Of a stretch of 64,000 nt of DNA, positions 25,575 to 33,884 are shown piece by piece. Source of the stretch: Nostoc sp. 'Lobaria pulmonaria (5183) cyanobiont' (GTDB lineage: Bacteria > Cyanobacteriota > Cyanobacteriia > Cyanobacteriales > Nostocaceae); the NCBI RefSeq assembly GCF_002949795.1, contig NZ_CP026692.1, forward strand, positions 679,501 to 743,500. The letters are read 5' to 3'. The notes beneath the pieces are model-generated. The model worked only from the letters and a program-made list of their open reading frames with translations, had not been told where the DNA came from and searched no databases. The translations under genes were made by a program, and so were the position numbers. Numbering within the stretch: position 1 is the first letter of the stretch; every line of letters starts with the position of its first letter.

Positions 25575-27743
25575 CTATTTAATGTGGCGGATTACTTCGG
25601 CAACTGACCAAGCTTGAGCGATCGCTCCTCTGGGTGTGTGAGGTGAATCGCCATCAAAAATCTCAGAAATAGAACCAAGACAAGCGTCAAATAAAAAATG
25701 ATCTAGCAATGGTTGCCAATCAAAAGGCAGCGCTTGTTGTGGATAAAAACGTTGCCAAGCCCGAATATATGGCCCAATTAGCCAAGTCCAAACAGTGCCT
25801 TGGTGATAAGCGCGATCGCGTTGCTGTTGATTGCCCTCATATTTCCCTTTATATTCGCGATCTCCTGGATCGAGACTGCGAAGACCATAAGGTGTGAGCA
25901 AGCTAGTAGTTGCCAAATCTAATATCTGACACCCTTGCTGTTCAGAAAACCCACAATGGTGTAGCGACAGCGCCAAAACGGCATTCGGACGAATTTGAAA
26001 ATTCCGGCGATCGTCCGGCTCAATAGTATCGTACAGATAACCTAGCTGAGGATTCCAGAATTTTTGCAGTGAGGTTTTCACGTGTTGTGCTTGGTTAGCA
26101 TAACGCTGTGCTTGCTTAGTGAGACGCACTGGTGAGCCGTATTCCATTTGGCTCAAGCGCTCTGCCCACTGACTCAACCAACATAGAGCAGAATACCACA
26201 GCGCATTGATTTCCACTGGCTTCCCATAACGGGGTGTGACCGGGTGTGCTCCAATTACCACATCCATCCAGGTGAGAGCTACACCACGAGCATCCCAACT
26301 AACTAGCCCATCGGTAGCATCGACCTGGATATTGAAATGTGTACCACCGACAAATGCTTTATAGATTTGCTGTACTACAGGGAATTGCTCTGCCAAAAAA
26401 TCCCAGTCTTGGGTAGCTTCTAGATAAAGTCCTAAAGTTTCAATCCACCACAATGCCGCATCAATACTGTTATAAATTGGTTCGCCATTGAGATCGGGAA
26501 ATGCATTCGCAATCAAACCGTGGCGACAATAATGCCCAAAAGTTCGCAATACTGCTTTTGCTAGATCAAAGCGCTGTGGAACTAGTGCCAACCCCGGTAA
26601 AGCGATTAATGTATCGCGTCCCCAATCATTAAACCAGTGATAACCAGCAATGACCGTGGGGCCTGCAATTGAGGCTCGATAGACGATAAATTGATCGCTT
26701 GCTTTGAGTAGTTGTTGCCAGATTGGGAATTGGGCATAAGAGGCAGAAGTGCAAAGGGGCAGAGGGGCAGAGGGGAAAAAGTTATTGTAACTTCTCCCCT
26801 GCTCCACTGCTTCCCTGCTCCCCTGCCCCTCTGCTCCCTCTCTCCATCCAAAAATCTGTGAGAGCCTTTCTTGCTCTGCCTCCACAGCTTCTACGAAGGT
26901 TTTGAGGGTAAGAACACCTGGCACTGAGTCGGGAAAACCTACTCGTGCTTCTAAAGTCACCGTATCTCCTGGTTGAAGTGTGACTATCAAGTAACCAGGA
27001 CTGTGGAGGTCTTCCTTGTCGCCTAACCCCCGTTTTGTTTCCTCAGACAATCTATAATCCCAATACCAAACTGCATCTGGTTGATAATTTCCTTGTGTCC
27101 AGCGCAAGTGCCAAGGTATGCCGAAGCGCCCAGAATTGATTGCTTGTAGACAGACTTGCTGTTGCCCTGGCAATTGTGAAAACTCTAATTCTTGACTAGC
27201 AGTCTGCTGGTGGTGAAAGTCACGTTCTGCTATCAACAGTCGCAACCGTAAAATCGCTGTTTCACTTCCCTCGTAGCGATACTGGATTAAAATTTGATGG
27301 CAAAATTGGGCATTGGGCCATTGCTTATCCCCCCTTGTCTCCTTGCCCCCTTGTCCTTTCGTCCCTTCGTCCCCAATCCCCAATCCCCAGCCCCCAGTCC
27401 CCACCAAACCATAGGGCATCACCAATTGTCTAGTTAATTGCCAGTTATTTTGACCCCAAGTCCATTTGGGAACTGGGTTAATATCAAAACGGCGTAGCTG
27501 TTCGTAACCTGTTGGCTCAATCTCACCGTTACCCCAAACATTTGTCCCCAGTGCCACAACGCTCCCTAATATTTCCAAGCTAGCTTCTAGGTGCGAAAAC
27601 AGCAGAGTCCTTCCAGAAGGTGGGTTTGTCGCGGCAAATAGCCAACCATGATATGTGCGTGTGCGGACATCAGAAACTGTACCGCTAGCAAAACTTCCCA
27701 AGCCATTGGTAAGCAACCATTCTCTTGTATCTAAATCAGGCAT
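25575..27743 (-). CDS. amylo-alpha-1,6-glucosidase (glycogen debranching enzyme family)
   Basis: 722 residues. The N-terminal GDE_N domain opens with EWLLTNGLGSFASGTVSDVRTRTYHGWL. The C-terminal (alpha/alpha)6 catalytic domain begins at about YHWFNDWGRDTLIALPG and includes NAFPDLNGEPIYNSIDAALWW and AYHQGTVWTWLIGPY, all hallmarks of the archaeal/bacterial GDE family. It hydrolyses alpha-1,6 branches of glycogen. Two low-complexity insertions are repeat-derived: one after PYGLVGTGG (27315-27415) and one after IFGWREGAEG (26735-26850). Both fall in loops between conserved blocks, so activity may survive. glgC and a GH13 enzyme lie nearby. Confidence 0.9.
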   Translation of the reverse strand: MPDLDTREWLLTNGLGSFASGTVSDVRTRTYHGWLFAATNPPSGRTLLFSHLEASLEILGSVVALGTNVWGNGEIEPTGYEQLRRFDINPVPKWTWGQNNWQLTRQLVMPYGLVGTGGWGLGIGDEGTKGQGGKETRGDKQWPNAQFCHQILIQYRYEGSETAILRLRLLIAERDFHHQQTASQELEFSQLPGQQQVCLQAINSGRFGIPWHLRWTQGNYQPDAVWYWDYRLSEETKRGLGDKEDLHSPGYLIVTLQPGDTVTLEARVGFPDSVPGVLTLKTFVEAVEAEQERLSQIFGWREGAEGQGSREAVEQGRSYNNFFPSAPLPLCTSASYAQFPIWQQLLKASDQFIVYRASIAGPTVIAGYHWFNDWGRDTLIALPGLALVPQRFDLAKAVLRTFGHYCRHGLIANAFPDLNGEPIYNSIDAALWWIETLGLYLEATQDWDFLAEQFPVVQQIYKAFVGGTHFNIQVDATDGLVSWDARGVALTWMDVVIGAHPVTPRYGKPVEINALWYSALCWLSQWAERLSQMEYGSPVRLTKQAQRYANQAQHVKTSLQKFWNPQLGYLYDTIEPDDRRNFQIRPNAVLALSLHHCGFSEQQGCQILDLATTSLLTPYGLRSLDPGDREYKGKYEGNQQQRDRAYHQGTVWTWLIGPYIRAWQRFYPQQALPFDWQPLLDHFLFDACLGSISEIFDGDSPHTPRGAIAQAWSVAEVIRHIK
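26735..26850. repeat. STRR insertion inside the debranching-enzyme gene
   Basis: GGGGCAGA and CTCCCCTG-type repeats in frame with the gene. They encode a Gly/Glu/Gln/Pro-rich stretch not shared by the family. Confidence 0.7.
27315..27415. repeat. second STRR insertion inside the debranching-enzyme gene
   Basis: CCCCTTGT, TCCCTTCG and CCCCAAT heptamers in frame, encoding a Gly/Lys/Thr-rich loop in the N-terminal domain. Confidence 0.7.
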
Positions 27744-27874
27744 TTGCTACTCAAAATCGTTATGAGTATGATATAGTCGTAACAGATTGTAATTAAACTG
27801 CGAGAGCGTGGATGGGTAAATTTTACTTGACCCAAATTCCAACGCTACTAAATCGATAAAGGAGAATTAGGTTA

Positions 27875-28486
27875 ATGTCCCTTACTTACGGAACCGAAGG
27901 AAGCCTCCGCGTTGGTCAACAAGCTCCCGATTTCACAGCAACCGCTGTGGTAGATCAGGAATTTAAGACAATCAAACTTTCCGATTATCGCGGTAAGTAT
28001 GTCGTCCTGTTTTTCTACCCACTAGACTTTACCTTTGTTTGTCCTACTGAAATTACAGCATTTAGCGATCGCTACGAAGAATTTAATAAAATCAATACTG
28101 AAGTCCTTGGGGCTTCCGTTGACAGTGAATTCTCGCACCTCGCTTGGATTCAAACAGATCGTAAGTCTGGTGGCGTTGGCGACCTGAATTATCCTCTAGT
28201 CTCCGACATCAAGAAAGAGATTAGCGCCGCTTACAACGTTCTTGACCCAGCAGCAGGCATTGCCTTGCGTGGTCTGTTCATCATCGATAAAGATGGTATC
28301 ATACAGCACGCCACCATTAACAATCTAGCTTTTGGTCGTAGCGTTGATGAAACCCTGCGGACATTACAAGCAATTCAGTATGTTCAGTCTCACCCTGACG
28401 AAGTTTGCCCAGCTGGTTGGCAACCTGGTGACAAGACAATGAATCCTGACCCAGTGAAGTCTAAAGTCTACTTCTCTGCTGTCTAA
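27875..28486 (+). CDS. typical 2-Cys peroxiredoxin
   Basis: 203 residues, ATG preceded by GGAG. Peroxidatic Cys56 in FTFVCPTE and resolving Cys178 in EVCPAGW. It also has the GGVG loop (99-102) and a C-terminal Tyr-Phe (KVYFSAV), the pair associated with overoxidation-sensitive, plant-type enzymes. It reduces H2O2 and organic hydroperoxides, usually fed by thioredoxin or NTRC in cyanobacteria. A strong terminator follows. Confidence 0.97.
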   Translation: MSLTYGTEGSLRVGQQAPDFTATAVVDQEFKTIKLSDYRGKYVVLFFYPLDFTFVCPTEITAFSDRYEEFNKINTEVLGASVDSEFSHLAWIQTDRKSGGVGDLNYPLVSDIKKEISAAYNVLDPAAGIALRGLFIIDKDGIIQHATINNLAFGRSVDETLRTLQAIQYVQSHPDEVCPAGWQPGDKTMNPDPVKSKVYFSAV

Positions 28487-28549
28487 ATTTTGCTAGCGAA
28501 AAAACTCTACTCTAATCCAGCCTTTTGGAGTTGAAAGCGAAATCAATGA

Positions 28550-28616
28550 AAACCACAGATAAACAGAGATACGCATTAAACAATGTCAACCTCCGTCATA
28601 TATCTGTGGTTTTTTT
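28550..28616 (+). terminator. peroxiredoxin-gene terminator
   Basis: AAACCACAGATA (28550-28561) pairs perfectly over 12 bp with TATCTGTGGTTT (28601-28612), followed by TTTT. The loop is long (39 bases) and could fold further. Confidence 0.75.
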
Positions 28617-28650
28617 ATAAAATTGTATTTAAATAATCAAGGTTAAAAAT

Positions 28651-29187
28651 ATGCTGACTTCAACTGACTTTAGTGGCTTACTAAATGAGCGATTCTTCCG
28701 CAATTTTTTACCAGTTCCAGCTAGCAATCAACTCAGATTGGGAGTGGGAACACCAGACTTTCAGCTGCCAGATATTACCAACGGAACTTTGGTAAAATTG
28801 TCTGATTATAAAGGCAAACAACCAGTATTACTCGCCTTTACTCGCATCTTTACCGAAAAGCAATATTGCCCTTTTTGTTTTCCTCACATCAAAGCTTTGA
28901 ATGAAAACTACGAGCAATTCAAAAATCGCGGTATAGAAGTTTTAATGATTACTAGTACCGATGAACGGCAGAGTCAAATAGTTGTGAAGGATTTAGGCTT
29001 AAAAATGCCACTATTGAGCGATCCTAGTTGTCGAGTCTTTCGTACATATCAAGTAGGACAAGCATTGGGAGCGCCTTTGCCAGCACAATTTGTATTAGAT
29101 AAAGAAGGAAAACTGCGCTACTGGCATTTATTTTCTTTTTTGGCTCACAATGCTAGTGTTGAGACATTGTTAGAACAATTCAATTGA
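28651..29187 (+). CDS. peroxiredoxin-like (AhpC/TSA, redoxin) protein
   Basis: 178 residues. A thioredoxin-fold redoxin with a Cys73-x-x-Cys76 active site (QYCPFCFPH) in place of the usual PxxxTxxC motif, plus VGTPDFQLPD at the start and LSDPSCRVFRTY later. This variant is common in cyanobacteria as a Prx-like or thiol-disulfide protein. It lies just after the 2-Cys peroxiredoxin but beyond its terminator, so it is likely transcribed separately. Cytoplasmic; electron donor unknown. Confidence 0.85.
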   Translation: MLTSTDFSGLLNERFFRNFLPVPASNQLRLGVGTPDFQLPDITNGTLVKLSDYKGKQPVLLAFTRIFTEKQYCPFCFPHIKALNENYEQFKNRGIEVLMITSTDERQSQIVVKDLGLKMPLLSDPSCRVFRTYQVGQALGAPLPAQFVLDKEGKLRYWHLFSFLAHNASVETLLEQFN

Positions 29188-29390
29188 CATAAATTGAATT
29201 TGGTGCTGAGAACTAGAGATTAGGAATTGGGAACTCTTAAAATTTGAATAAGAATTCAGACCCTAATCAAATCTTAAGAATTTGACTTCGCTCGGCTTTA
29301 ATACTGAGCGAAGTTGAGGCTTTAATTTCACGTCTCTACATTTTACTTGTTTTAGCGATCGCCACAAAAATCCCTTAATTCTTTTTATTT

Positions 29391-29639
29391 GTCATTACCC
29401 ACATCTTTTTTATCTTTAGCTTCGTTGCTATTCCGCCTCGGAATAGAATTCCAAGGCTAATAGTTCAAGTTCTCTTAAATGGACTAAACAACAATTCATT
29501 TCAGGTTCGGTTAAACACTCACCCGAACATGATTCAAGTCCACTTGAGTGAACAGTAGCTCTCAAGCACAGAACTTAAGTTCTAGACAGTATGTGGTTTA
29601 GCATAATACTTTGACTGTTACAAAAATGTGGGTAATGAC
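29391..29639. mobile_element. 249-bp element with 14-bp perfect terminal inverted repeats
   Basis: GTCATTACCCACAT (29391-29404) and its exact inverse ATGTGGGTAATGAC (29626-29639) bound 221 bp. Inside, a minus-strand frame of about 49 codons after an in-frame stop is Cys-rich (for example ECLTEPEMNCCLVHLREL) and ends in LEFYSEAE. There is no transposase. No clear target duplication is visible. The flanking spacer 29188-29390 holds only a CTTCGCTC/GAGCGAAG dyad near 29285-29315. Confidence 0.6.
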
Positions 29640-29673
29640 GAGATTTTAATTATGGGGATTCTCTTTTTGCTTG

Positions 29674-30687
29674 TTAAAGCCTGAATTGGTTCAAATGACT
29701 ACGGGGGTTATAAGTTCGTATAGCCCGGATTTTTTCATAATATTCCCGCTCTTGTTGGCTGAGGTCTTTTGCTGGAACGATCGCCACTTTCACCAACTGA
29801 TCGCCGCGTCCACCTTTGGCGAGAGGCCAACCTTTGCCACGTAAACGTAGAGATTGACCAGAACGGACTCCTGCTGGTAGTTTGACATTAACTGAACCAT
29901 CGGGAGTGGGTACATCAATAGACGCTCCCAAAGTAGCTTCATCTGGTGTGATTGGCACTTCGCATACCAAGTTATCGCCTTCCATTTGGAAGAACGTGTG
30001 CGGCTGAAGTTCGACTTTTAAGTATAAATCCCCCCGTTGTTGAGTCATGGGGTTGATTTGACCTTTGCCTCGCACTCGTAGGCGAGTACCAGTTTTAGCC
30101 CCAGATGGGATGTTGACATCTATTGTTTCATTACCTAAACTGAAGCGCTTTTTCACACCATTAAATGCTTCAGCAAAAGTTAGAGCGATCGCAGCTTCAC
30201 TATCCTGGCTAGTACTCGCACCTCCATCTTGAAACCCAAAATCATTAAAGCTGCTGCTAAAATTAGTTGACGTACCTGGAGAAGTGCGGTAAGAGTAACT
30301 TCGTGAGTGACTTGGCCGCCCAGCACCACGAGGGGTAGCACCACCAAAGCGTCCTAGCAACTCATTAATGAACTCATCAAAATTGCCGTATTGACTGAAG
30401 TCAAAGTTACCCATATCGGGGCCAGCGCCGCCAGATGGGAAACCTTCACCAGCTTGTTTCCAATATTGACCGAATTGGTCGTACTTTTTACGTTTATCTG
30501 GATCTGATATAACTTCGTAGGCTTCGCTAACTTCTTTGAAGCGTGCTTCTGCCTGTTTGTTGTTTGGGTTAACATCAGGGTGATATTTGCGGGCTAGTTT
30601 ACGAAAGGCTTGTTTAATTTCCTCTGAACTGGCAGTCTTACTGACTCCCAAAATAGCGTAATAGTCCTTGAAGTCGGTTGCAGCCAT
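29674..30687 (-). CDS. DnaJ-type co-chaperone, class B (CbpA-like)
   Basis: 337 residues. N-terminal J domain with HPD at 36-38 ([10 protein letters not shown]), a Gly/Phe and Ser-rich linker (about 75-165), and two C-terminal substrate-binding beta domains ([42 protein letters not shown]). There is no CxxCxGxG zinc region, hence class B. It stimulates DnaK ATPase and passes clients to it. ATG at 30687. No other chaperone gene is adjacent. Confidence 0.93.
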   Translation of the reverse strand: MAATDFKDYYAILGVSKTASSEEIKQAFRKLARKYHPDVNPNNKQAEARFKEVSEAYEVISDPDKRKKYDQFGQYWKQAGEGFPSGGAGPDMGNFDFSQYGNFDEFINELLGRFGGATPRGAGRPSHSRSYSYRTSPGTSTNFSSSFNDFGFQDGGASTSQDSEAAIALTFAEAFNGVKKRFSLGNETIDVNIPSGAKTGTRLRVRGKGQINPMTQQRGDLYLKVELQPHTFFQMEGDNLVCEVPITPDEATLGASIDVPTPDGSVNVKLPAGVRSGQSLRLRGKGWPLAKGGRGDQLVKVAIVPAKDLSQQEREYYEKIRAIRTYNPRSHLNQFRL

Positions 30688-30814
30688 CTACCAGCCTCCT
30701 ATAGAAATTCCCGTTATGTTTTTTTTTAAGATGAGAGATGTTTAATTTGCCTGGTATAGTGCCAAACAAAAAGAATCAAGAATCTGATTTTAAATTAACA
30801 AAAAATATAGAAAA

Positions 30815-31324
30815 TCAAGTGTGGTTCTCGCTCACCAAGGGATAGCAATTCCCGTACTCCGATTTTTCTGATAAGCGGCTCAGGCTGTCTAGTCCTTCTT
30901 CCTGGCTTGGGGGAGCATCCCGGAGTTGACGGTGCATCCGCAAAATAATTTCTTCAGGAACTTGGCGCGATCGCTTTTTATTCCGTGCCAAACACAGCCA
31001 AACTGGTGTATCTACCCAAATTCCCCTAATGTGGTTAAAGCCCTGGTTACGGGCGAAAGTAATCACTTCACGACGATGGCGACGCTGGGCATTGGTGGCA
31101 TCAAAAATAGCTATATTAGTTGTGGAAATAGCTTGCTGAAATTGCCGCTCAATTTCGCGCCAAATCAGTAGCCACGGCCCTTGAACGGCTTGGGAACCGA
31201 ACAATTGCCCCCGAATGGCATCTGTAGAAATTAGCGCCATTTGAGGGCATTCTGCCAGTAATTGTTTTGCCAAAGTTGACTTACCGCTACCTGGAAGACC
31301 AATCAGTAAGATGAGTTTAGTCAT
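30815..31324 (-). CDS. P-loop kinase of the AAA_33 / polynucleotide-kinase-like type
   Basis: 169 residues. Walker A GLPGSGKST (9-17), a STDAIRGQLFG segment, and FDATNAQRRHRREVI with WVDTPVWLCLARN as in T4-PNK-like and zeta-toxin-like kinases. The lid is Arg/Lys rich (RNKKRSRQVPEEII). It probably phosphorylates a small molecule or nucleic acid end in the cytoplasm; substrate unknown. No antitoxin-like partner is adjacent, so toxin status is unlikely. It lies between the DnaJ-type gene and glgC on the same strand. Confidence 0.8.
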   Translation of the reverse strand: MTKLILLIGLPGSGKSTLAKQLLAECPQMALISTDAIRGQLFGSQAVQGPWLLIWREIERQFQQAISTTNIAIFDATNAQRRHRREVITFARNQGFNHIRGIWVDTPVWLCLARNKKRSRQVPEEIILRMHRQLRDAPPSQEEGLDSLSRLSEKSEYGNCYPLVSENHT

Positions 31325-31405
31325 TAGTCCTTTGATCCGTTGTCCTTTGTCCTTTGTTACTTGTAACTATTAACCAATGACCAATGACCAATGACTAATG
31401 ACCAA
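31322..31405. repeat. STRR block between glgC and the kinase gene
   Basis: TCCTTTG and ACCAATG/ACTAATG heptamers, the same classes as at 305-480 and 6486-6580. Confidence 0.8.
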
Positions 31406-31408
31406 TGA

Positions 31409-32698
31409 CTAAATGATTGTTCCATCAGGAATTACAGCATTTTTTAGCACGACAACGATGCCACTACGGATGTAGAAACCTTGACTTTCGCGGTCAGCTT
31501 CTTGCACGTTATCTTTATTGATAATTTTGACATCGTGACCGATACTGGCATTTTTATCAATGATCGCACCGCGAATAATCGAGTCAGTACCAATACCTAC
31601 AGGGATGTCACCTTTTTCGACGTTACATTGGCGTTCTACAAAAGCTTGATAATAATCTGCACCCATAAGTAGGGATTCTTCGATGACACAACCAGATTCA
31701 ATTCGCGATCGCACTCCCAACACTGAATGTTGAATGCGGCAATTTTTCAAAATACAACCTTCGCCGATAATTGATTCTGTTACCTGGCAATCTAAAAGTT
31801 TACTTGGAGGTAAGTAGCGGGCACGGGTATAAATTGGCGCTTCTTCATCGTAGAAACTAAAAGGTGGCAGAGGCTGCTGAGTTAGAGCTAAATTGGCATG
31901 GTAAAATGCTTCGATTGTTCCAATATCTTCCCAGTAGTCATCAAAAAGGTAAGCTTGAACGTTGTAATCTTTAGAGGCATCAGGAATAATTTCTTTGCCG
32001 AAATCAGTCCTTTCTATACCTTCTCTCAACAACTTGAACAAAACCTCTTTTTTAAAGACATAAATCCCCATTGAAGCGATGTAGGGCTGTTGCTGGGCTT
32101 GTTCTTTTGATAATCCCAGTACGCTTGTATCAACTTGCATTTGGAGTAACGCTTCACCTTTGGGTTTTTCGCTAAAATCGATTACCCTACCAGAATCGTC
32201 AATTTTCATCAAGCCAAAATCTGAGGCGCGACGCTCATCGATGGGGATGACTGAGAGAGTAATATCAGCTCCCGTTTCCCTATGGCGCTGGATAAACTGG
32301 CGATAATCCATGCGGTAGAGGTGATCGCCTGAGAGAATTAGATATTCTTCTACATCCCATTCTTCCATTAACCACAAGTACTGACGTACAGCATCTGCTG
32401 TACCTTGGAACCAGTTAGGGTTTTCTGGTGTTTGTTGTGCGGCTAGCACTTCTACAAACCCTTCATTGAAACCAGTAAAGTTATAGGTACGGGCGATGTG
32501 ACGATTCAGGGAAGCTGAGTTGAATTGTGTCAGGACATAGATTTTGAATATTTCGGAGTTTATGCAGTTACTTACAGGGATATCGATTAAGCGGTACTTC
32601 CCCGCTACTGGTACTGCTGGTTTAGCACGTAGTTTTGTTAGCGGGTAAAGCCGAGTACCCGCGCCACCACCAAGAATGATTGATAATACTTTTTTCAC
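31409..32698 (-). CDS. glgC: glucose-1-phosphate adenylyltransferase
   Basis: 429 residues from a GTG at 32698 with GGAG eight bases upstream; this gives the [21 protein letters not shown] start and the 429-residue length typical of Anabaena/Nostoc. A longer frame from 32758 is disfavoured. ADP-glucose pyrophosphorylase makes ADP-glucose for glycogen. The [21 protein letters not shown] loop, catalytic region [10 protein letters not shown], the SEKPKG glucose-1-phosphate loop and the C-terminal left-handed beta-helix with 3-phosphoglycerate-binding Lys ([18 protein letters not shown]) are all visible. It is allosterically activated by 3-PGA and inhibited by Pi in this family. Confidence 0.97.
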   Translation of the reverse strand: MKKVLSIILGGGAGTRLYPLTKLRAKPAVPVAGKYRLIDIPVSNCINSEIFKIYVLTQFNSASLNRHIARTYNFTGFNEGFVEVLAAQQTPENPNWFQGTADAVRQYLWLMEEWDVEEYLILSGDHLYRMDYRQFIQRHRETGADITLSVIPIDERRASDFGLMKIDDSGRVIDFSEKPKGEALLQMQVDTSVLGLSKEQAQQQPYIASMGIYVFKKEVLFKLLREGIERTDFGKEIIPDASKDYNVQAYLFDDYWEDIGTIEAFYHANLALTQQPLPPFSFYDEEAPIYTRARYLPPSKLLDCQVTESIIGEGCILKNCRIQHSVLGVRSRIESGCVIEESLLMGADYYQAFVERQCNVEKGDIPVGIGTDSIIRGAIIDKNASIGHDVKIINKDNVQEADRESQGFYIRSGIVVVLKNAVIPDGTII

Positions 32699-32957
32699 AA
32701 AATTTCTCCCGACTGCCTGTTCAACTCTCATATTCAGTTTAGGACTGTCTGCCACCACAGGTAAGGGGGGAGCAAATATTCTCAGGGATGAATTTTACAG
32801 AATGCGGTTGGTGATGGATAGTGCGGCTGATAAGGAGATTAATAGAACATTTGTATTAATTGGTATGAGGAATGGGGTGCGATCGCTAAACTCCACTCAT
32901 ACTGAGGAACATAACTAAATTTCAGGTTATGGTAAAAAAACATAACTTCAAAGAGAT

Positions 32958-33084
32958 TAGACCTCTTGCATAAATGCTTAAATTGTCATATTGAGCGGAG
33001 CTAAACAGAGTTGTGAGATTCTTTTGTCCACTGCGTTCCGTTCAGAATGACATTTTTAATTTTTTGACTTTTGCAAGAGGTCTA
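32958..33084. mobile_element. 127-bp MITE with TA-flanked inverted repeats
   Basis: TAGACCTCTTGCA (32958-32970) and its exact inverse TGCAAGAGGTCTA (33072-33084). Taking the outer TA as target duplication, this fits a Tc1/mariner/IS630-type non-autonomous element. The interior has a GTCATATTGAGCGGAGC / GTTCCGTTCAGAATGACAT inverted pair. No coding sequence. Confidence 0.7.
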
Positions 33085-33249
33085 TTTGCTAATAACCCAT
33101 TTGCTAGTTATGGTTATGGATTCAGGCGATCGCTTGAAATCAGTTAAGCAATAAAATCCCCTCCAAAGAGAATTGTAAGAGAAGAATCTAATTAATCAAA
33201 TAATTGCCATTTATGCGAACGTCAAAGTCCTGCACTGAGAATTGCTTAG

Positions 33250-33409
33250 AGGTTGTTTGAAAAGTGTTTTCCTGTGACTTTAGGCACTTTCAGATCCCCC
33301 CTAACCTCCCTTAAAAAGGAGGAACCGGAATCAAAGTCCCCCAATTTATCGGGGGATTTAGAGGGTTCTAAAACTTTTGATACCGACAATAGAACTTTTC
33401 AAACATCCT
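33250..33409. mobile_element. 160-bp MITE flanked by CTTAG
   Basis: Ends AGGTTGTTTGAAAAGT (33250-33265) and ACTTTTCAAACATCCT (33394-33409) are inverted repeats with one mismatch. CTTAG occurs immediately outside each end (33245-33249 and 33410-33414), consistent with a 5-bp target duplication. The interior has C-rich/G-rich blocks. Confidence 0.7.
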
Positions 33410-33414
33410 CTTAG

Positions 33415-33590
33415 CTCGACTTTATCCATTTTTTTCGCAACGTGATTGCCTAAGCTTAAACCTCTGTGGTAGGGTAGTTTTACTTTTTTAACTTCATCGA
33501 TAATCAGTGACGTGGAAAAAGTATTTGCCGAAAAGCCAAGGTTTTTGCCGGATAAAGAAAACCGAGTTCTTAATTTTGGATAAAGTCGAG
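33415..33590. mobile_element. 176-bp second MITE abutting the first, also flanked by CTTAG
   Basis: CTCGACTTTATCCA (33415-33428) and its exact inverse TGGATAAAGTCGAG (33577-33590). CTTAG flanks it at 33410-33414 and 33591-33595. It shares its left CTTAG with the right CTTAG of the preceding element. No coding sequence. Confidence 0.7.
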
Positions 33591-33632
33591 CTTAGATCAT
33601 CAGGCGACTATTAATCTGCTGTTGGATGGTTG

Positions 33633-33827
33633 TCACTCAGTTTTTATAGGTTTATTAGGTCCATGAATTGGTTCAGTTTGGTTGTCCTTGGCTGGGGCTG
33701 GGTTTCCAACGTTGCCAGGTTCATGTTTTCCTCTTGGTTGTTCGGAATTGGTTCCATTTCCTCCAGACTCCTCATTTAGAGGCTGGGTGGATTCGGAATT
33801 ATCGGAATTAGCTTCTAAGTTTTCCAT
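33633..33827 (-). CDS. small hydrophilic hypothetical protein
   Basis: 64 residues, ATG at 33827 with AAGGAT about nine bases upstream. Composition is extreme: Asn, Ser, Glu, Pro and Gly dominate, with no hydrophobic core, so it should be disordered. No family recognised. It sits 57 bp after the stop of the caspase/STAND gene on the same strand and could be co-transcribed with it. Confidence 0.5.
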   Translation of the reverse strand: MENLEANSDNSESTQPLNEESGGNGTNSEQPRGKHEPGNVGNPAPAKDNQTEPIHGPNKPIKTE

Positions 33828-33884
33828 ACTTGAGATCCTTATAATTATGATTATTATACACTGAATTTATGGATGTTACTCGTA

